From assembly GCF_007713685.1 (NCBI RefSeq), contig NZ_VMRJ01000005.1:186001-250000 (forward strand): a stretch of 64,000 nt of DNA, in the 5' to 3' direction. Position 1 is the stretch's first letter. Every line of letters starts with the position of its first letter. The translations under genes were made by a program, and so were the position numbers. The stretch is from Hymenobacter setariae. Its GTDB lineage: Bacteria > Bacteroidota > Bacteroidia > Cytophagales > Hymenobacteraceae. This document shows positions 35,679 to 43,869 of this stretch, one piece after another. Below the pieces are notes generated by a model. It made no database searches. It was not told the DNA's origin and was given only the letters and a program-made list of their open reading frames with translations.

Positions 35679-36851
35679 ATGAACCCCACGCCCGAGCAAG
35701 ACCAACGCGACCAGTCGGCCGAGCGCTTTTTGCGCCTGGTGCAGCAAAAGCGGCGCGGCACGCTCAAGGTGTACCTAGGGCTGGCGGCTGGGGTGGGCAA
35801 GACGTATCGCATGCTGCAAGAGGCCCACGACCTGCACACCCACGGCGTAGATGTGCTGCTCGGCTACGTCGAAACCCACGGTCGGGCTGGCACCGTGGCA
35901 CAGCTACGGCAGGTGCCGCTGTTGCCGCGCAAGCAGGTATTTTACAAGGGCCGGGCGCTGGAAGAGATGGACCTTGACGCCATTGAGCAGCGCCGCCCGC
36001 AGGTGGTGGTGGTAGATGAGCTAGCGCACACCAACGTGCCTGGCTCGCGCAATCAAAAGCGTTGGCAAGACGTGGAGGAACTAGTGCAGCGCGGCATTTC
36101 GGTGATAACCGCCGTAAACGTGCAGCACCTCGAAAGCCTGCACGACCAAGTGCTCAAAATAACCGGCACCGATGTTACCGAGCGCATTCCCGACCAGCTG
36201 CTGCGGCAGGCCGACGAGGTCGTAAACGTGGACCTGACCGTGGGCGAACTGCGCGCTCGCCTCGAAGAAGGCAAAATCTACGACGCGGCCAAGGTGCCCA
36301 CGGCGCTCGCCAATTTCTTCCAGGCCGAAAACCTGTTGCAATTGCGGCGGCTGGCCGTGCGCGAAGTGGCCCAGCTCCTAGGTCGGCAAGTAGAGAGCGA
36401 GGCAGGCGGGGCGCCCGTAATCCCGGCTCAGCGCCTGAACACCGACCGCCTGCTGGCCTGCATCAATTCCAACGAGCGGGCCGCTAAAGAGATAATCCGC
36501 AAAGCCTCGCGCCTCGCCGACCGCTTTGGGGCGGCCGTGTGGTATGTGCTTTACGTGCAAACCAACCGCGAAAGCGCCGACCGTATCGGGCTGGCAGCGC
36601 AGCGCCACCTCATCAACAACTTGCAGCTGGCCACGCAGCTCGGCGCTGAGATTTTGCGGGTAAAGGACGATGATATTGTGCAGGCCATTCGCAAGGTGGC
36701 GCAGGAAAAAAACGCCACGCTGCTCGTCTGCGGCATCACTGGCGAGAAAGGTCTGTGGCAGCAGCTTAGCCGCGGCGGCGTCACGCATGACCTGCTTAGT
36801 GCCGTGGCCCGCGATAGCAGCGACCTAGATGTGTATTTGGTAACGTATTGA
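35679..36851 (+). CDS. kdpD: KdpD-type sensor protein without kinase domain
   Basis: A 390-residue cytoplasmic protein. Start ATG at 35679 (MNPTPEQDQRDQSAERF); the longer frame reaches into the inverted repeat. The KdpD domain fills about residues 15-225 (Walker A-like GLAAGVGKTYRML, Walker B-like VVVDELAHTNVPGSRNQKRW, VNVQHLESLHD). A universal-stress-like domain follows to the end. The membrane and histidine-kinase parts of classical KdpD (about 890 residues) are absent. The kinase functions are probably supplied by the separate gene at 36979. Confidence 0.92.
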   Translation: MNPTPEQDQRDQSAERFLRLVQQKRRGTLKVYLGLAAGVGKTYRMLQEAHDLHTHGVDVLLGYVETHGRAGTVAQLRQVPLLPRKQVFYKGRALEEMDLDAIEQRRPQVVVVDELAHTNVPGSRNQKRWQDVEELVQRGISVITAVNVQHLESLHDQVLKITGTDVTERIPDQLLRQADEVVNVDLTVGELRARLEEGKIYDAAKVPTALANFFQAENLLQLRRLAVREVAQLLGRQVESEAGGAPVIPAQRLNTDRLLACINSNERAAKEIIRKASRLADRFGAAVWYVLYVQTNRESADRIGLAAQRHLINNLQLATQLGAEILRVKDDDIVQAIRKVAQEKNATLLVCGITGEKGLWQQLSRGGVTHDLLSAVARDSSDLDVYLVTY

Positions 36852-36857
36852 AAGTGC

Positions 36858-36962
36858 TGTCATTGCGAGGAGGAACGACGAAGCAATCTTTCCTTCACGC
36901 CTAGCAAAAATTATTCTGAAGTAAAAGGAAGGATTGCTTCGTCGTTCCTCCTCGCAATGACA
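36858..36962. repeat. Long inverted repeat, family C (TGTCATTGCGAG type), between kdpD and the kinase gene
   Basis: 38-base arms at 36858-36895 and 36925-36962 with one mismatch (TGTCATTGCGAGGAGGAACG...). It shares the TGTCAT terminus with family B. It fills almost the entire gap between the two genes. Confidence 0.95.
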
Positions 36963-36978
36963 AGTGCTACCTAAAGTC

Positions 36979-38745
36979 ATGAATCTCAAAACCAAAATCA
37001 CCCTAGGCTTCCTGGCGATGCTGGTGCTCCTGCTCAGCATCGGGGGCTACTCGTACTACTCGCTGCGGCAGCTAGACCGGGCCTCGCGCGGGGTGCTGCG
37101 GGCCAACCTGTACTCGATAGAGCTAGGCCAAAACATGCTGCGGGCGCTCGACCAGCTGGGCCAGCCCACCGCCGCCGACACGGCCGGCACGGCGCAGTTT
37201 GCCGCTGCCTTACGCGAAGAATCGCACAACGTAACCGAGCCCGGCGAGCAGCGCGTGGTAGATGAGCTGCAGCGCTACTTCCGGCTCCTAGGTAGGCCGG
37301 CGCAGCCCGGTGTGGTAGCCACCACGCCTGTAACGCTGCGCCGCCTTACCAACCAAATGATAGAGTTGAACACCAAGGCTATAACTAGGAAGATAGAGCA
37401 AGCCAACCGCCGTGCCGACCGAGCCAACGACAACCAGCTTATCATCCTTACAGTGGCTGTGCTGCTAGCCCTTGCGTTGGTAGGCAGCGTGCCCGAGGCC
37501 GCGGTGCAGCCGTTGCGCAAGCTCACGGCCGCGCTCGACCACGCCACCGAGCGCAACTTTTCGGCTAGTATTCCGCGCGAAAGCCACGACGAATTTGGAC
37601 TGGTGGTGCTGGCATTCAACCGTATGCTGAGCCAGCTACGCGAGTACCGGACCTCCACCGCGGCCGAGCTGATAACCGCCCGCAACCGCGCCGCCAGCAT
37701 CGTGAATACCCTCGACGAGGGCTTGCTGCTGCTTGACGAAAACCGTCAGATTTTGCTGGCCAACCCCGTGATGTGCGAGTTGCTAGGCTTGCCTGCCGAC
37801 AAGCTGGTGGGCCGCCCGGCCTCCATCGTGCGCCTCGAAAACGACCTGCTTCAGACCATGCTGCTGCCCCTCGACGCCCCCAACCGCGAGGCGGCCGTGG
37901 CGGCAGCGCCGTTGCTGCACATTGCGCAGCGCGGCGAAGAGGCCTTCTACCGCCTAGCGGTGCAGGACTTGGTTTCCTTCAACGAAGTGAGTGAAAAAAC
38001 CGAGTTTGTGGGTCAGATGCTGACGTTGCGCAACGTGTCGGATTTCAAGAAGCTTGACCAAGTGAAATCGAACTTCCTAGCCACTGTGTCGCACGAATTG
38101 AAAACGCCGCTGAGTAGTATTAACCTCAATACCAAACTACTGCAAGACGAGCGCCTGCCCGCCGACGAGCGCCTGCGCGTGACGGGCCACATCCGGCAAG
38201 AAACGCAGCGCTTGCAGCGCATGGTGTCCGAGCTGCTCGATGTGTCGCGGCTCGACCTAGGCACCGGCATTCAGCTCGATGTGCGGCCCACCAACCTGGC
38301 CGAAGTGCTAGGCTATGCCACGGCCACTGTGCAGCCCCAAGTCACCGATAAGCAACTGCACCTCGATGTGCAGCTGAGCGCCGAGCTACCCGCTGTGCGC
38401 GCTGATGTGGAGAAATCGACTTGGGTGCTTATCAACCTCATGGCCAATGCTATTCGCTACTCGCCCCTAGGTGGCACCCTCACGGTGCGGGCTGTGCCAG
38501 CTGGCGGCGTGGTGCAAGTGAGCGTGCAAGACCGCGGCCCCGGCATCGCGGCCGAAAACCACGAGAAAATATTCCAGCGCTTCGCTCAGATACCCGACAA
38601 AACGGGCTACCGCGGCGGCTCGGGCCTAGGGCTAAGCATCGCCCGCGAGTTTATCACAGCGCAGGGCGGCCGGCTGTGGGTCGAGAGCGAGTTGGGAAGT
38701 GGCAGCTGCTTCTTTTTCACGCTGCCGGTAGCTGAGGCTGCCTAG
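36979..38745 (+). CDS. Sensor histidine kinase (HAMP-PAS-HisKA-HATPase), probable kinase half of split KdpD
   Basis: A 588-residue membrane kinase. Start ATG at 36979. Transmembrane helix 1 (ITLGFLAMLVLLLSIGG), a short periplasmic domain, helix 2 (LIILTVAVLLALALVGSV, about residue 160-178), HAMP (QPLRKLTAALDHATE), a PAS-like domain (about 235-350), HisKA (His in FLATVSHELKTPLSS) and HATPase_c (NLMANAIRYSP, DRGPGIAAENHEKIF, GGSGLGLSIA). It follows KdpD on the same strand. Its stop codon overlaps that of the convergent receiver gene within one CCTAGG. Confidence 0.93.
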   Translation: MNLKTKITLGFLAMLVLLLSIGGYSYYSLRQLDRASRGVLRANLYSIELGQNMLRALDQLGQPTAADTAGTAQFAAALREESHNVTEPGEQRVVDELQRYFRLLGRPAQPGVVATTPVTLRRLTNQMIELNTKAITRKIEQANRRADRANDNQLIILTVAVLLALALVGSVPEAAVQPLRKLTAALDHATERNFSASIPRESHDEFGLVVLAFNRMLSQLREYRTSTAAELITARNRAASIVNTLDEGLLLLDENRQILLANPVMCELLGLPADKLVGRPASIVRLENDLLQTMLLPLDAPNREAAVAAAPLLHIAQRGEEAFYRLAVQDLVSFNEVSEKTEFVGQMLTLRNVSDFKKLDQVKSNFLATVSHELKTPLSSINLNTKLLQDERLPADERLRVTGHIRQETQRLQRMVSELLDVSRLDLGTGIQLDVRPTNLAEVLGYATATVQPQVTDKQLHLDVQLSAELPAVRADVEKSTWVLINLMANAIRYSPLGGTLTVRAVPAGGVVQVSVQDRGPGIAAENHEKIFQRFAQIPDKTGYRGGSGLGLSIAREFITAQGGRLWVESELGSGSCFFFTLPVAEAA

Positions 38746-39143
38746 GTTAGGCCTTGTTCTAGGACCCTGGCCTGGATGGCTTGTATCTCGTAGCGGTCGA
38801 GGGGCTTGTGCAAGAGGCCGGCTACCAAGTTGTTGCTTTGGGCGCGGCGCGTATCGGTCGAGGCCAGCGACGACGTCAGGATATATACCAAGGACTGGTC
38901 ACGCAATTGCTCTTCCAGGGGCTGGAGGGCGTCCAGAAATTCCCAGCCGTTGAGGACGGGCATGTTCAAATCGAGCAAAATCACCTGCGGCAGCGCGCCG
39001 AGCGGGGCTTGCTGGCGCAAAAAGGTGAGCGCCTCGACTGGCGAGAGAAACGTGGTCAGCGCATCAGGTAGGCCTTCGTGCTGAAACAGCCGCTTTACTA
39101 AAAAAATAACCGTAGGGTCATCGTCAACCAGGAGGGTTTGCAT
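38742..39143 (-). CDS. Single-domain response regulator (receiver only)
   Basis: A 133-residue receiver. ATG at 39143 (MQTLLVDDDPTVIFLVKRL). Acidic pair VDDDP, phospho-Asp in VILLDLNMPVLNG, Thr/Ser in LTSSLAS, Lys in LLHKPLD. There is no output domain. It converges on the Kdp-linked kinase with a 4-base overlap (38742-38745, CTAG serving as TAG on both strands), but could receive phosphate from any kinase. Confidence 0.92.
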   Translation of the reverse strand: MQTLLVDDDPTVIFLVKRLFQHEGLPDALTTFLSPVEALTFLRQQAPLGALPQVILLDLNMPVLNGWEFLDALQPLEEQLRDQSLVYILTSSLASTDTRRAQSNNLVAGLLHKPLDRYEIQAIQARVLEQGLT

Positions 39144-39271
39144 CAAGAAGGCTTGAAGAAAATGTGAGCGCCAAGGCTTTGCAACAGCCCAGCAGCGCTC
39201 GCCAAGTTAGGCGCTGGGCCGAGGAGTTAGCTTAAAAGCCAATGCAACGTAAGTAAGTGGGCGGGTGCAGC

Positions 39272-39703
39272 CTAGGGCTGCTTGCCTAGCAATTGCAGTG
39301 TTTTAGCGTCGGGCGTGCCCCCAAAAAACTTTCCTAACACCTGCTCAAAAACTTGGCTCGCCCCCGGCACCGCTCCAAAAAGCGTTGCGGACGACCGCAG
39401 CTTCATATCATCAGGGCTGCCCATAATGCTAGTAGCATTGCTGCCCGGCAACTGCAACAGCGCCTCGCAGATGGCCACCAGCCGCGGGCCCAGTACCGGA
39501 TGCTGAAGATAGGCCGTCGCCTCTGCCAGGTCCTTGATGCCATACAACCTAGACGTTTCGCTGAAGCCTAGGCCTTGCACCTGAGGGAAGATGTACCACA
39601 TCCAATGGCTGCGCTTGCGGCCGGCTTTTACTTCGGCCAGCGCCTGAGCATAGTCGGTGGCCTGCGCGTCGAGGAAGCGTTGGAGGTTGTTTTCGTTGGC
39701 CAT
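39272..39703 (-). CDS. DUF1810-family protein
   Basis: A 143-residue soluble protein matching the DUF1810 pattern: start NNLQRFLDAQ, then AEVKAGRKRSHWMWYIFPQVQGLGFS, YLQHPVLGPRL and the C-terminal DDMKLRSSATLF. The function is unknown; the family is widespread in bacteria. It is upstream of no obvious partner except the SMI1/KNR4 gene 24 bases away on the same strand. Confidence 0.88.
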   Translation of the reverse strand: MANENNLQRFLDAQATDYAQALAEVKAGRKRSHWMWYIFPQVQGLGFSETSRLYGIKDLAEATAYLQHPVLGPRLVAICEALLQLPGSNATSIMGSPDDMKLRSSATLFGAVPGASQVFEQVLGKFFGGTPDAKTLQLLGKQP

Positions 39704-39727
39704 AAAGTGAGTAAAGCACGGCGCTAC

Positions 39728-40702
39728 CTAGGCAAGGTGTTGCAGTAGGCGCTGGCGCAGGGTACGCTCGTAAGCCTCACTAAACGTAAAAATGCCCGTT
39801 GAGTCTACTACAATTTGTCCCGCAGCCCGGCGATTTTCAAACCAGTCCTCAATGAAGTCTGGCGCGTAACCACTCGTGCTGAATTCCCCATCTGCTAGGG
39901 CAATGATATCGGGGTACACCTCCAGAAAGGCCGCTTTAGAAATGACCGGATGCGCTTGGCTATACAAAAGAAATTGCGCGTCGTAGAGCAGCGTGGATAG
40001 CTCATCGGCGTGCAAGGCAAAGTATTGCTTCTCAATAGTGAGTTTGTAGCAGAGATTGCGAATTATCTGTTCGTAGTCTGCCTCTGCTTGCTGTGCCACA
40101 AGCTCGGTCAGGAGTGGTGAAAAAGCACTGCTCCTGATGCGCGCTAAGTCTTTCTGCAAGTCCTCGGCTGACGTATCATACGCTTGTTCGTTGACCAAGC
40201 CTCGAACGAAGGATTCAAAATCCTTAGCCAAGAAAGTGATGGCATAGTCGTCTTCTTGGTCTACGTGCACCACCGTGGGCTCGCCCTGAGGGCCGCAAGC
40301 CGAGTAGTCAAGCATAACCATGTCGTGGCCTGCCGAGGGGCAATCACAAATGCAAATGCCAATGGGTGGGTAGCCCCATTCATCGAGCATAAACTGGCTG
40401 CCTAGCTCGCCGCAAAGCGAGTAAGTTTTGGTGCGACCGATGCCAGAAATGCCAGTAATAGCGACGTGGTCATCGGCCCACGATGTGGGCTTGTCGGTTG
40501 GGAAGCAGGTATTGACCGGTGTGCCACCGTTATGCCCTTGCATCAATTCAATATAAGCAGCCGGAAGCTTATAGCCTAGCTCCTGCTCTACGCTGGCAAT
40601 GAGCTCACTAGTGGGGGGCTCTTCCACGTATTGCTTCAGCGCGTAGTCGCTGTCATCCCAAAAATTCGCTAGGTTAAAGCCCGCGAAAATTGCGTTAGCC
40701 AT
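39728..40702 (-). CDS. SMI1/KNR4 (SUKH)-family protein
   Basis: A 324-residue protein. The N-terminal 180 residues carry the SMI1/KNR4 pattern (IASVEQELGYKLPAAYIELMQGHNGG, DEWGYPPIGICICDCPSAGHDMVMLDYS, FLAKDFESFVRGLV). The remaining 140 residues are helical and unrecognised. SUKH proteins often act as immunity proteins against polymorphic toxins, but no toxin gene is nearby. Base composition is less GC-rich than the surroundings. Confidence 0.85.
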   Translation of the reverse strand: MANAIFAGFNLANFWDDSDYALKQYVEEPPTSELIASVEQELGYKLPAAYIELMQGHNGGTPVNTCFPTDKPTSWADDHVAITGISGIGRTKTYSLCGELGSQFMLDEWGYPPIGICICDCPSAGHDMVMLDYSACGPQGEPTVVHVDQEDDYAITFLAKDFESFVRGLVNEQAYDTSAEDLQKDLARIRSSAFSPLLTELVAQQAEADYEQIIRNLCYKLTIEKQYFALHADELSTLLYDAQFLLYSQAHPVISKAAFLEVYPDIIALADGEFSTSGYAPDFIEDWFENRRAAGQIVVDSTGIFTFSEAYERTLRQRLLQHLA

Positions 40703-40724
40703 CGTTTATGAAGGAGGTAGTTTC

Positions 40725-42095
40725 TTATCGCCCCACTACCGGCAGCACGGGCGTGCTCTCGTGCCCTTGGGCATCCACGCTCACTACGCCGAAAATGTAG
40801 TTGTCCTTGCTAATCCCTAGGTCGGCGGTGGTGCCCGATACGGGGAAACGCTGCTGCCACTGCGGGGCGCTGGTTTCGCGCACTAGCACCACGTAGCCGG
40901 CGGGGGCGGGGCCGCCCTGCGGGGCCTGCCAGCGCAGCTCGGTGCGGTTGGTGAGCTTGGCGGTGAGCACTTCCACCTTTTGCGGGGCGGCAGGGGCTAG
41001 GGCCAGGCTGGCCAGCGTGGCGAGGTTGACCTGGGCGGTGCGGCGCAGGTAGCGGTAATCCACAAACTCAGGTAGGTCGCCGTACACGATGCCATTTTCG
41101 GTGCGCAGGTCCTGGTGCTGGTGGTTGAAGTTCTCGTTGGTTTCGGTGAAGCGCACGGCCGCGTAACCCTGCTGGTTGAAGGGCGTGTGGTCGCCGCCGC
41201 GCAAGAAGCGGTCGGGGCGATACTCGAGTAGCACCGCGTAGCCATTGGCGCTTACGTAGCGCTGGGCAGCGGTTTGTGCGTAGCGGGCGAGCTGGCGGCT
41301 AGGTGCGTCATTCTCGGAGCTGAGCTGGCGGCGGATGCGCGCTTGCTCGGGCGTCTCATTGGCCGGCACACCCTCGCTGAATACGCGCAGGTGCAGCGTA
41401 TCAGTGATTTCGGGGTCGTAGCCTTTCGAGTTGCCCACAATGTCGTTGTTGAGCACACCTACCACGTTCCAGCCCTCGCGCTTGGCACGCTGGGCCAGGT
41501 GGGCGGCCCCTAGGAGGCCCTGCTCTTCACCCTGCACGGCCACGAGCTTGATGGTGCACGGAAACTTTTGGCCGGCCAGCACGCGGGCTACCTCCATTAC
41601 GGCGGCTACGCCGCTGGCGTCGTCGTTGGCACCGGGCGCATCGGCGGTGCGGTTCATCACGTCGGTCACGCGCGAATCGAGGTGGCCGCTCATGATATAC
41701 ACGCGCTTGTCGGTGGGGTCGGTGCCGGGGATGGTCGCTAGCACGTTGGCCATGGGCGTGAGTTTATCGACGCGCTTGCCGTCGGGCTTCATCAGGAAGG
41801 TGTCCATCTCGACAGTCATGCGCCCGCCGCCGGCCTTGCTGTATTTCTTAAACTCGTTGAACACCCACAGGCGCGCCGCTCCGATGCCGCGCTTCTTGTC
41901 TTGCGTGTCGCTCAGGGTGTGGCGGGTGCCGAAGCTCACCATCTTGCGCACGTCGGCCTCTAGGTTCTTAGCCGAAACCTCGTTTACTAAGCGCTGAATA
42001 GTAGGGTCGGCGGCTGGCTGTGGTGCCGAGGACTGGGCCAGTGCAAAACCGGGCGTGCCGAGCACGAGCAAGGGTAAAAGTTTGGTGCGAAGCAT
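40725..42095 (-). CDS. Secreted M28-family zinc aminopeptidase
   Basis: A 456-residue exported peptidase with a signal peptide (TKLLPLLVLGTPGFALAQ). The zinc-site residues of family M28 are visible: His in MSGHLDSR, Asp in GANDDASGV, Glu pair in VQGEEQGLLG, Asp in LNNDIVGN, His in GGDHTPFNQQG. A C-terminal fibronectin-like segment (KVEVLTAKLTNRTELRWQAP) ends the protein. It should trim peptides in the periplasm or outside the cell. Confidence 0.92.
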   Translation of the reverse strand: MLRTKLLPLLVLGTPGFALAQSSAPQPAADPTIQRLVNEVSAKNLEADVRKMVSFGTRHTLSDTQDKKRGIGAARLWVFNEFKKYSKAGGGRMTVEMDTFLMKPDGKRVDKLTPMANVLATIPGTDPTDKRVYIMSGHLDSRVTDVMNRTADAPGANDDASGVAAVMEVARVLAGQKFPCTIKLVAVQGEEQGLLGAAHLAQRAKREGWNVVGVLNNDIVGNSKGYDPEITDTLHLRVFSEGVPANETPEQARIRRQLSSENDAPSRQLARYAQTAAQRYVSANGYAVLLEYRPDRFLRGGDHTPFNQQGYAAVRFTETNENFNHQHQDLRTENGIVYGDLPEFVDYRYLRRTAQVNLATLASLALAPAAPQKVEVLTAKLTNRTELRWQAPQGGPAPAGYVVLVRETSAPQWQQRFPVSGTTADLGISKDNYIFGVVSVDAQGHESTPVLPVVGR

Positions 42096-42125
42096 AGGTA
42101 AACAATGGTATTGATAAATGACTCT

Positions 42126-43088
42126 TCAAGATTTGGCGGTGAAATGACGCCACACTACGCGGCTTACAGCTGCAATGAGGCTTTCGCTCGCCTCTTCGGG
42201 GGCAGTAGCGTTGGTGACGAATACCACCACAGCCACGTGCTGCCCGTTGGGCAGTGTGAGCAGGCCCGCGTCGTTGGTGGCCGCGGTCAGGCCGGCGGCG
42301 TTGGTACCTGAGGTGCCAGTTTTATGTGCCACCTCGGTGCCGGCCGGCACGCCAGCGCGTAGCCGCTTGAGGCCGGAAGGACTGGTAGCAAGCATCTGCC
42401 ACAGTACGGCGCGGCTGGCCGGAGCCAAGTAACGGCCTCGGCTGAAATTTGCGAACAGCTGGCACATGGCGGCTGGGGTGGCCCAATTGGTGTACTGCAC
42501 ATCCTCGCGCCGATGCATCTCCTCTTCTGTGGCGGCAATGTGCACATCGGCCACGCCTAGGCTGCGCACGTAGGCCTGCACTGCCGCTGGGCCGCCAAGC
42601 AGCCGAAAAAGAATATCACAGCCGTTGTTATCGCTCTCCGACACGGTGTAGCGCAGTACTTCGCGCAGCGGCACGCGCACGTTGCCGGCTGGGTATCGCT
42701 CGCGCAGTGGGCTCCAGGTATTAGGCAGCAGGTCGGCGGGCCGCAGCAATAGCTCTTGGTCGAGCTGCAAGCGGCCCAGCTCCACTTGGTGCAGCACCGC
42801 TAGTGCCAGCGGAAACTTATATACGCTTTGCATGGGCAGGTGCGCCTGCCCGTTCACCTGTGCGCTGGCGCCGGTTTCTACTTCCTGCACTGCCACGCCC
42901 ACGGTGCCCGCAAACCCGGCCACGGCGCGCGCTACCTCGGCTTGCAGCGCCGCGCTACGCGCTAGCTGGCTGGTTGGCCTAGCCTCTACCTGCGCCTGCC
43001 GTGCGGTCGCGCATGGCCCCACCAGCTTGGCAGGCTGGATTGGGTTGGCGAAGGCTAACAGGCCAGCAGAAAAGAACAGAAATTTCAT
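42126..43088 (-). CDS. Class A beta-lactamase (subclass A2-like)
   Basis: A 320-residue serine beta-lactamase; ATG at 43088 gives a signal peptide (FLFFSAGLLAFANP). Active-site motifs are complete: SVYKF (Ser70-x-x-Lys73), SESDN (SDN loop), TEEEM (Glu166 region, followed by QYTNW), HKTGTSG (KTG). The QYxNW segment is characteristic of the Bacteroidota group that includes CfxA and PER, so hydrolysis of cephalosporins is plausible. It stands alone with no regulator or mobile element nearby, which suggests an intrinsic gene. Confidence 0.92.
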   Translation of the reverse strand: MKFLFFSAGLLAFANPIQPAKLVGPCATARQAQVEARPTSQLARSAALQAEVARAVAGFAGTVGVAVQEVETGASAQVNGQAHLPMQSVYKFPLALAVLHQVELGRLQLDQELLLRPADLLPNTWSPLRERYPAGNVRVPLREVLRYTVSESDNNGCDILFRLLGGPAAVQAYVRSLGVADVHIAATEEEMHRREDVQYTNWATPAAMCQLFANFSRGRYLAPASRAVLWQMLATSPSGLKRLRAGVPAGTEVAHKTGTSGTNAAGLTAATNDAGLLTLPNGQHVAVVVFVTNATAPEEASESLIAAVSRVVWRHFTAKS

Positions 43089-43109
43089 ACGCAATCGCAA
43101 GAAACGACA

Positions 43110-43140
43110 AACGCCGCTAGCAGCGAAGCTCAGCGGCGTT
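43110..43140 (-). terminator. Terminator hairpin before the beta-lactamase gene
   Basis: AACGCCGCT (43110-43118) pairs with AGCGGCGTT (43132-43140); on the minus strand TTTGTCGTTTC follows. It probably ends transcription of the DUF1569 gene upstream. Confidence 0.6.
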
Positions 43141-43229
43141 GGAAAAAGGCACCAGCTAGGCTGGCCAAGTTGCGTGGCTGTAGCAAGTGCCTGTTGGCAA
43201 GAGAAAAAGGCGACCCTAGGTGTGCTTGG

Positions 43230-43685
43230 TCAAACGCCAAACTGCCGCAGGTGATGGTCGAGATGTTTCCAAGTGATTTCCCCAAACTCCTGCGCCGACA
43301 GCTGCCCAAACAGCGGGTGGTTGACGCCGCTGGGACTATAGCCCGACGGCGCCAACAAGCGAAGGAGCGTGGCATGGTCGGTGGCAAAGCTTACGGGCGG
43401 CGTCATGCCACGCCGGGCGTCCAGCTCACGCAGGGTCTTCATGCCAGGTTTAAACTCCTTGAGCTGCGTAACGAACCGCTTCTTTAGCAGTGGCTTCAGA
43501 AAGCCCGGTACCCACAGCGAGGTCACGCGCTTCTCGCCGCGGCTCACGCGCAGCTGGTCGGCGCAGTGCACCAGCATCTGGCCCGCCGTCATGGTGCCCC
43601 AGCGGGGCCGGGCGTCGGGCATCAGCAGGAAGAGGCGGCTAATAAGCGCTTTATTTTCGCTAGGGTCTAAGAAGTTGGCGGCCAT
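43230..43685 (-). CDS. DUF1569-family (DinB-like) protein
   Basis: A 151-residue soluble protein. ATG at 43685 (MAANFLDPSENKALISRLFLL). TMTAGQMLVHCADQLRVS and the final FGEITWKHLDHHLRQFG resemble the DinB four-helix metal-binding fold, with His residues suited to bind a metal. The function is unknown. Confidence 0.85.
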   Translation of the reverse strand: MAANFLDPSENKALISRLFLLMPDARPRWGTMTAGQMLVHCADQLRVSRGEKRVTSLWVPGFLKPLLKKRFVTQLKEFKPGMKTLRELDARRGMTPPVSFATDHATLLRLLAPSGYSPSGVNHPLFGQLSAQEFGEITWKHLDHHLRQFGV

Positions 43686-43767
43686 AGGCAAAGGGTTTTT
43701 GCGCGAAGCGGTGAGCTATTCTTGCGCATATATAGCAAATATCCTCAGCTAATTACATCAAAAAAAC

Positions 43768-43797
43768 AACGCCGCTAGTCAAAAAACTAGCGGCGTT
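43768..43797 (-). terminator. Terminator after yebC
   Basis: AACGCCGCTAGT pairs with ACTAGCGGCGTT (12 bp); on the minus strand GTTGTTTTTTTG follows. Confidence 0.75.
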
Positions 43798-43808
43798 TGA
43801 GATTGTAG

Positions 43809-43863
43809 GCGGACTTGCAGTCCGCAGATGACCTGGTGAGAACTTGCGGACTACGAAGTCCGC
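43809..43863. repeat. Double GCGGACT...AGTCCGC hairpin repeat
   Basis: Two short palindromes, GCGGACTTGCAGTCCGC (43809-43825) and GCGGACTACGAAGTCCGC (43846-43863), each able to fold alone or with each other. They lie between yebC and its terminator. Confidence 0.7.
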
Positions 43864-43869
43864 GCTGCA

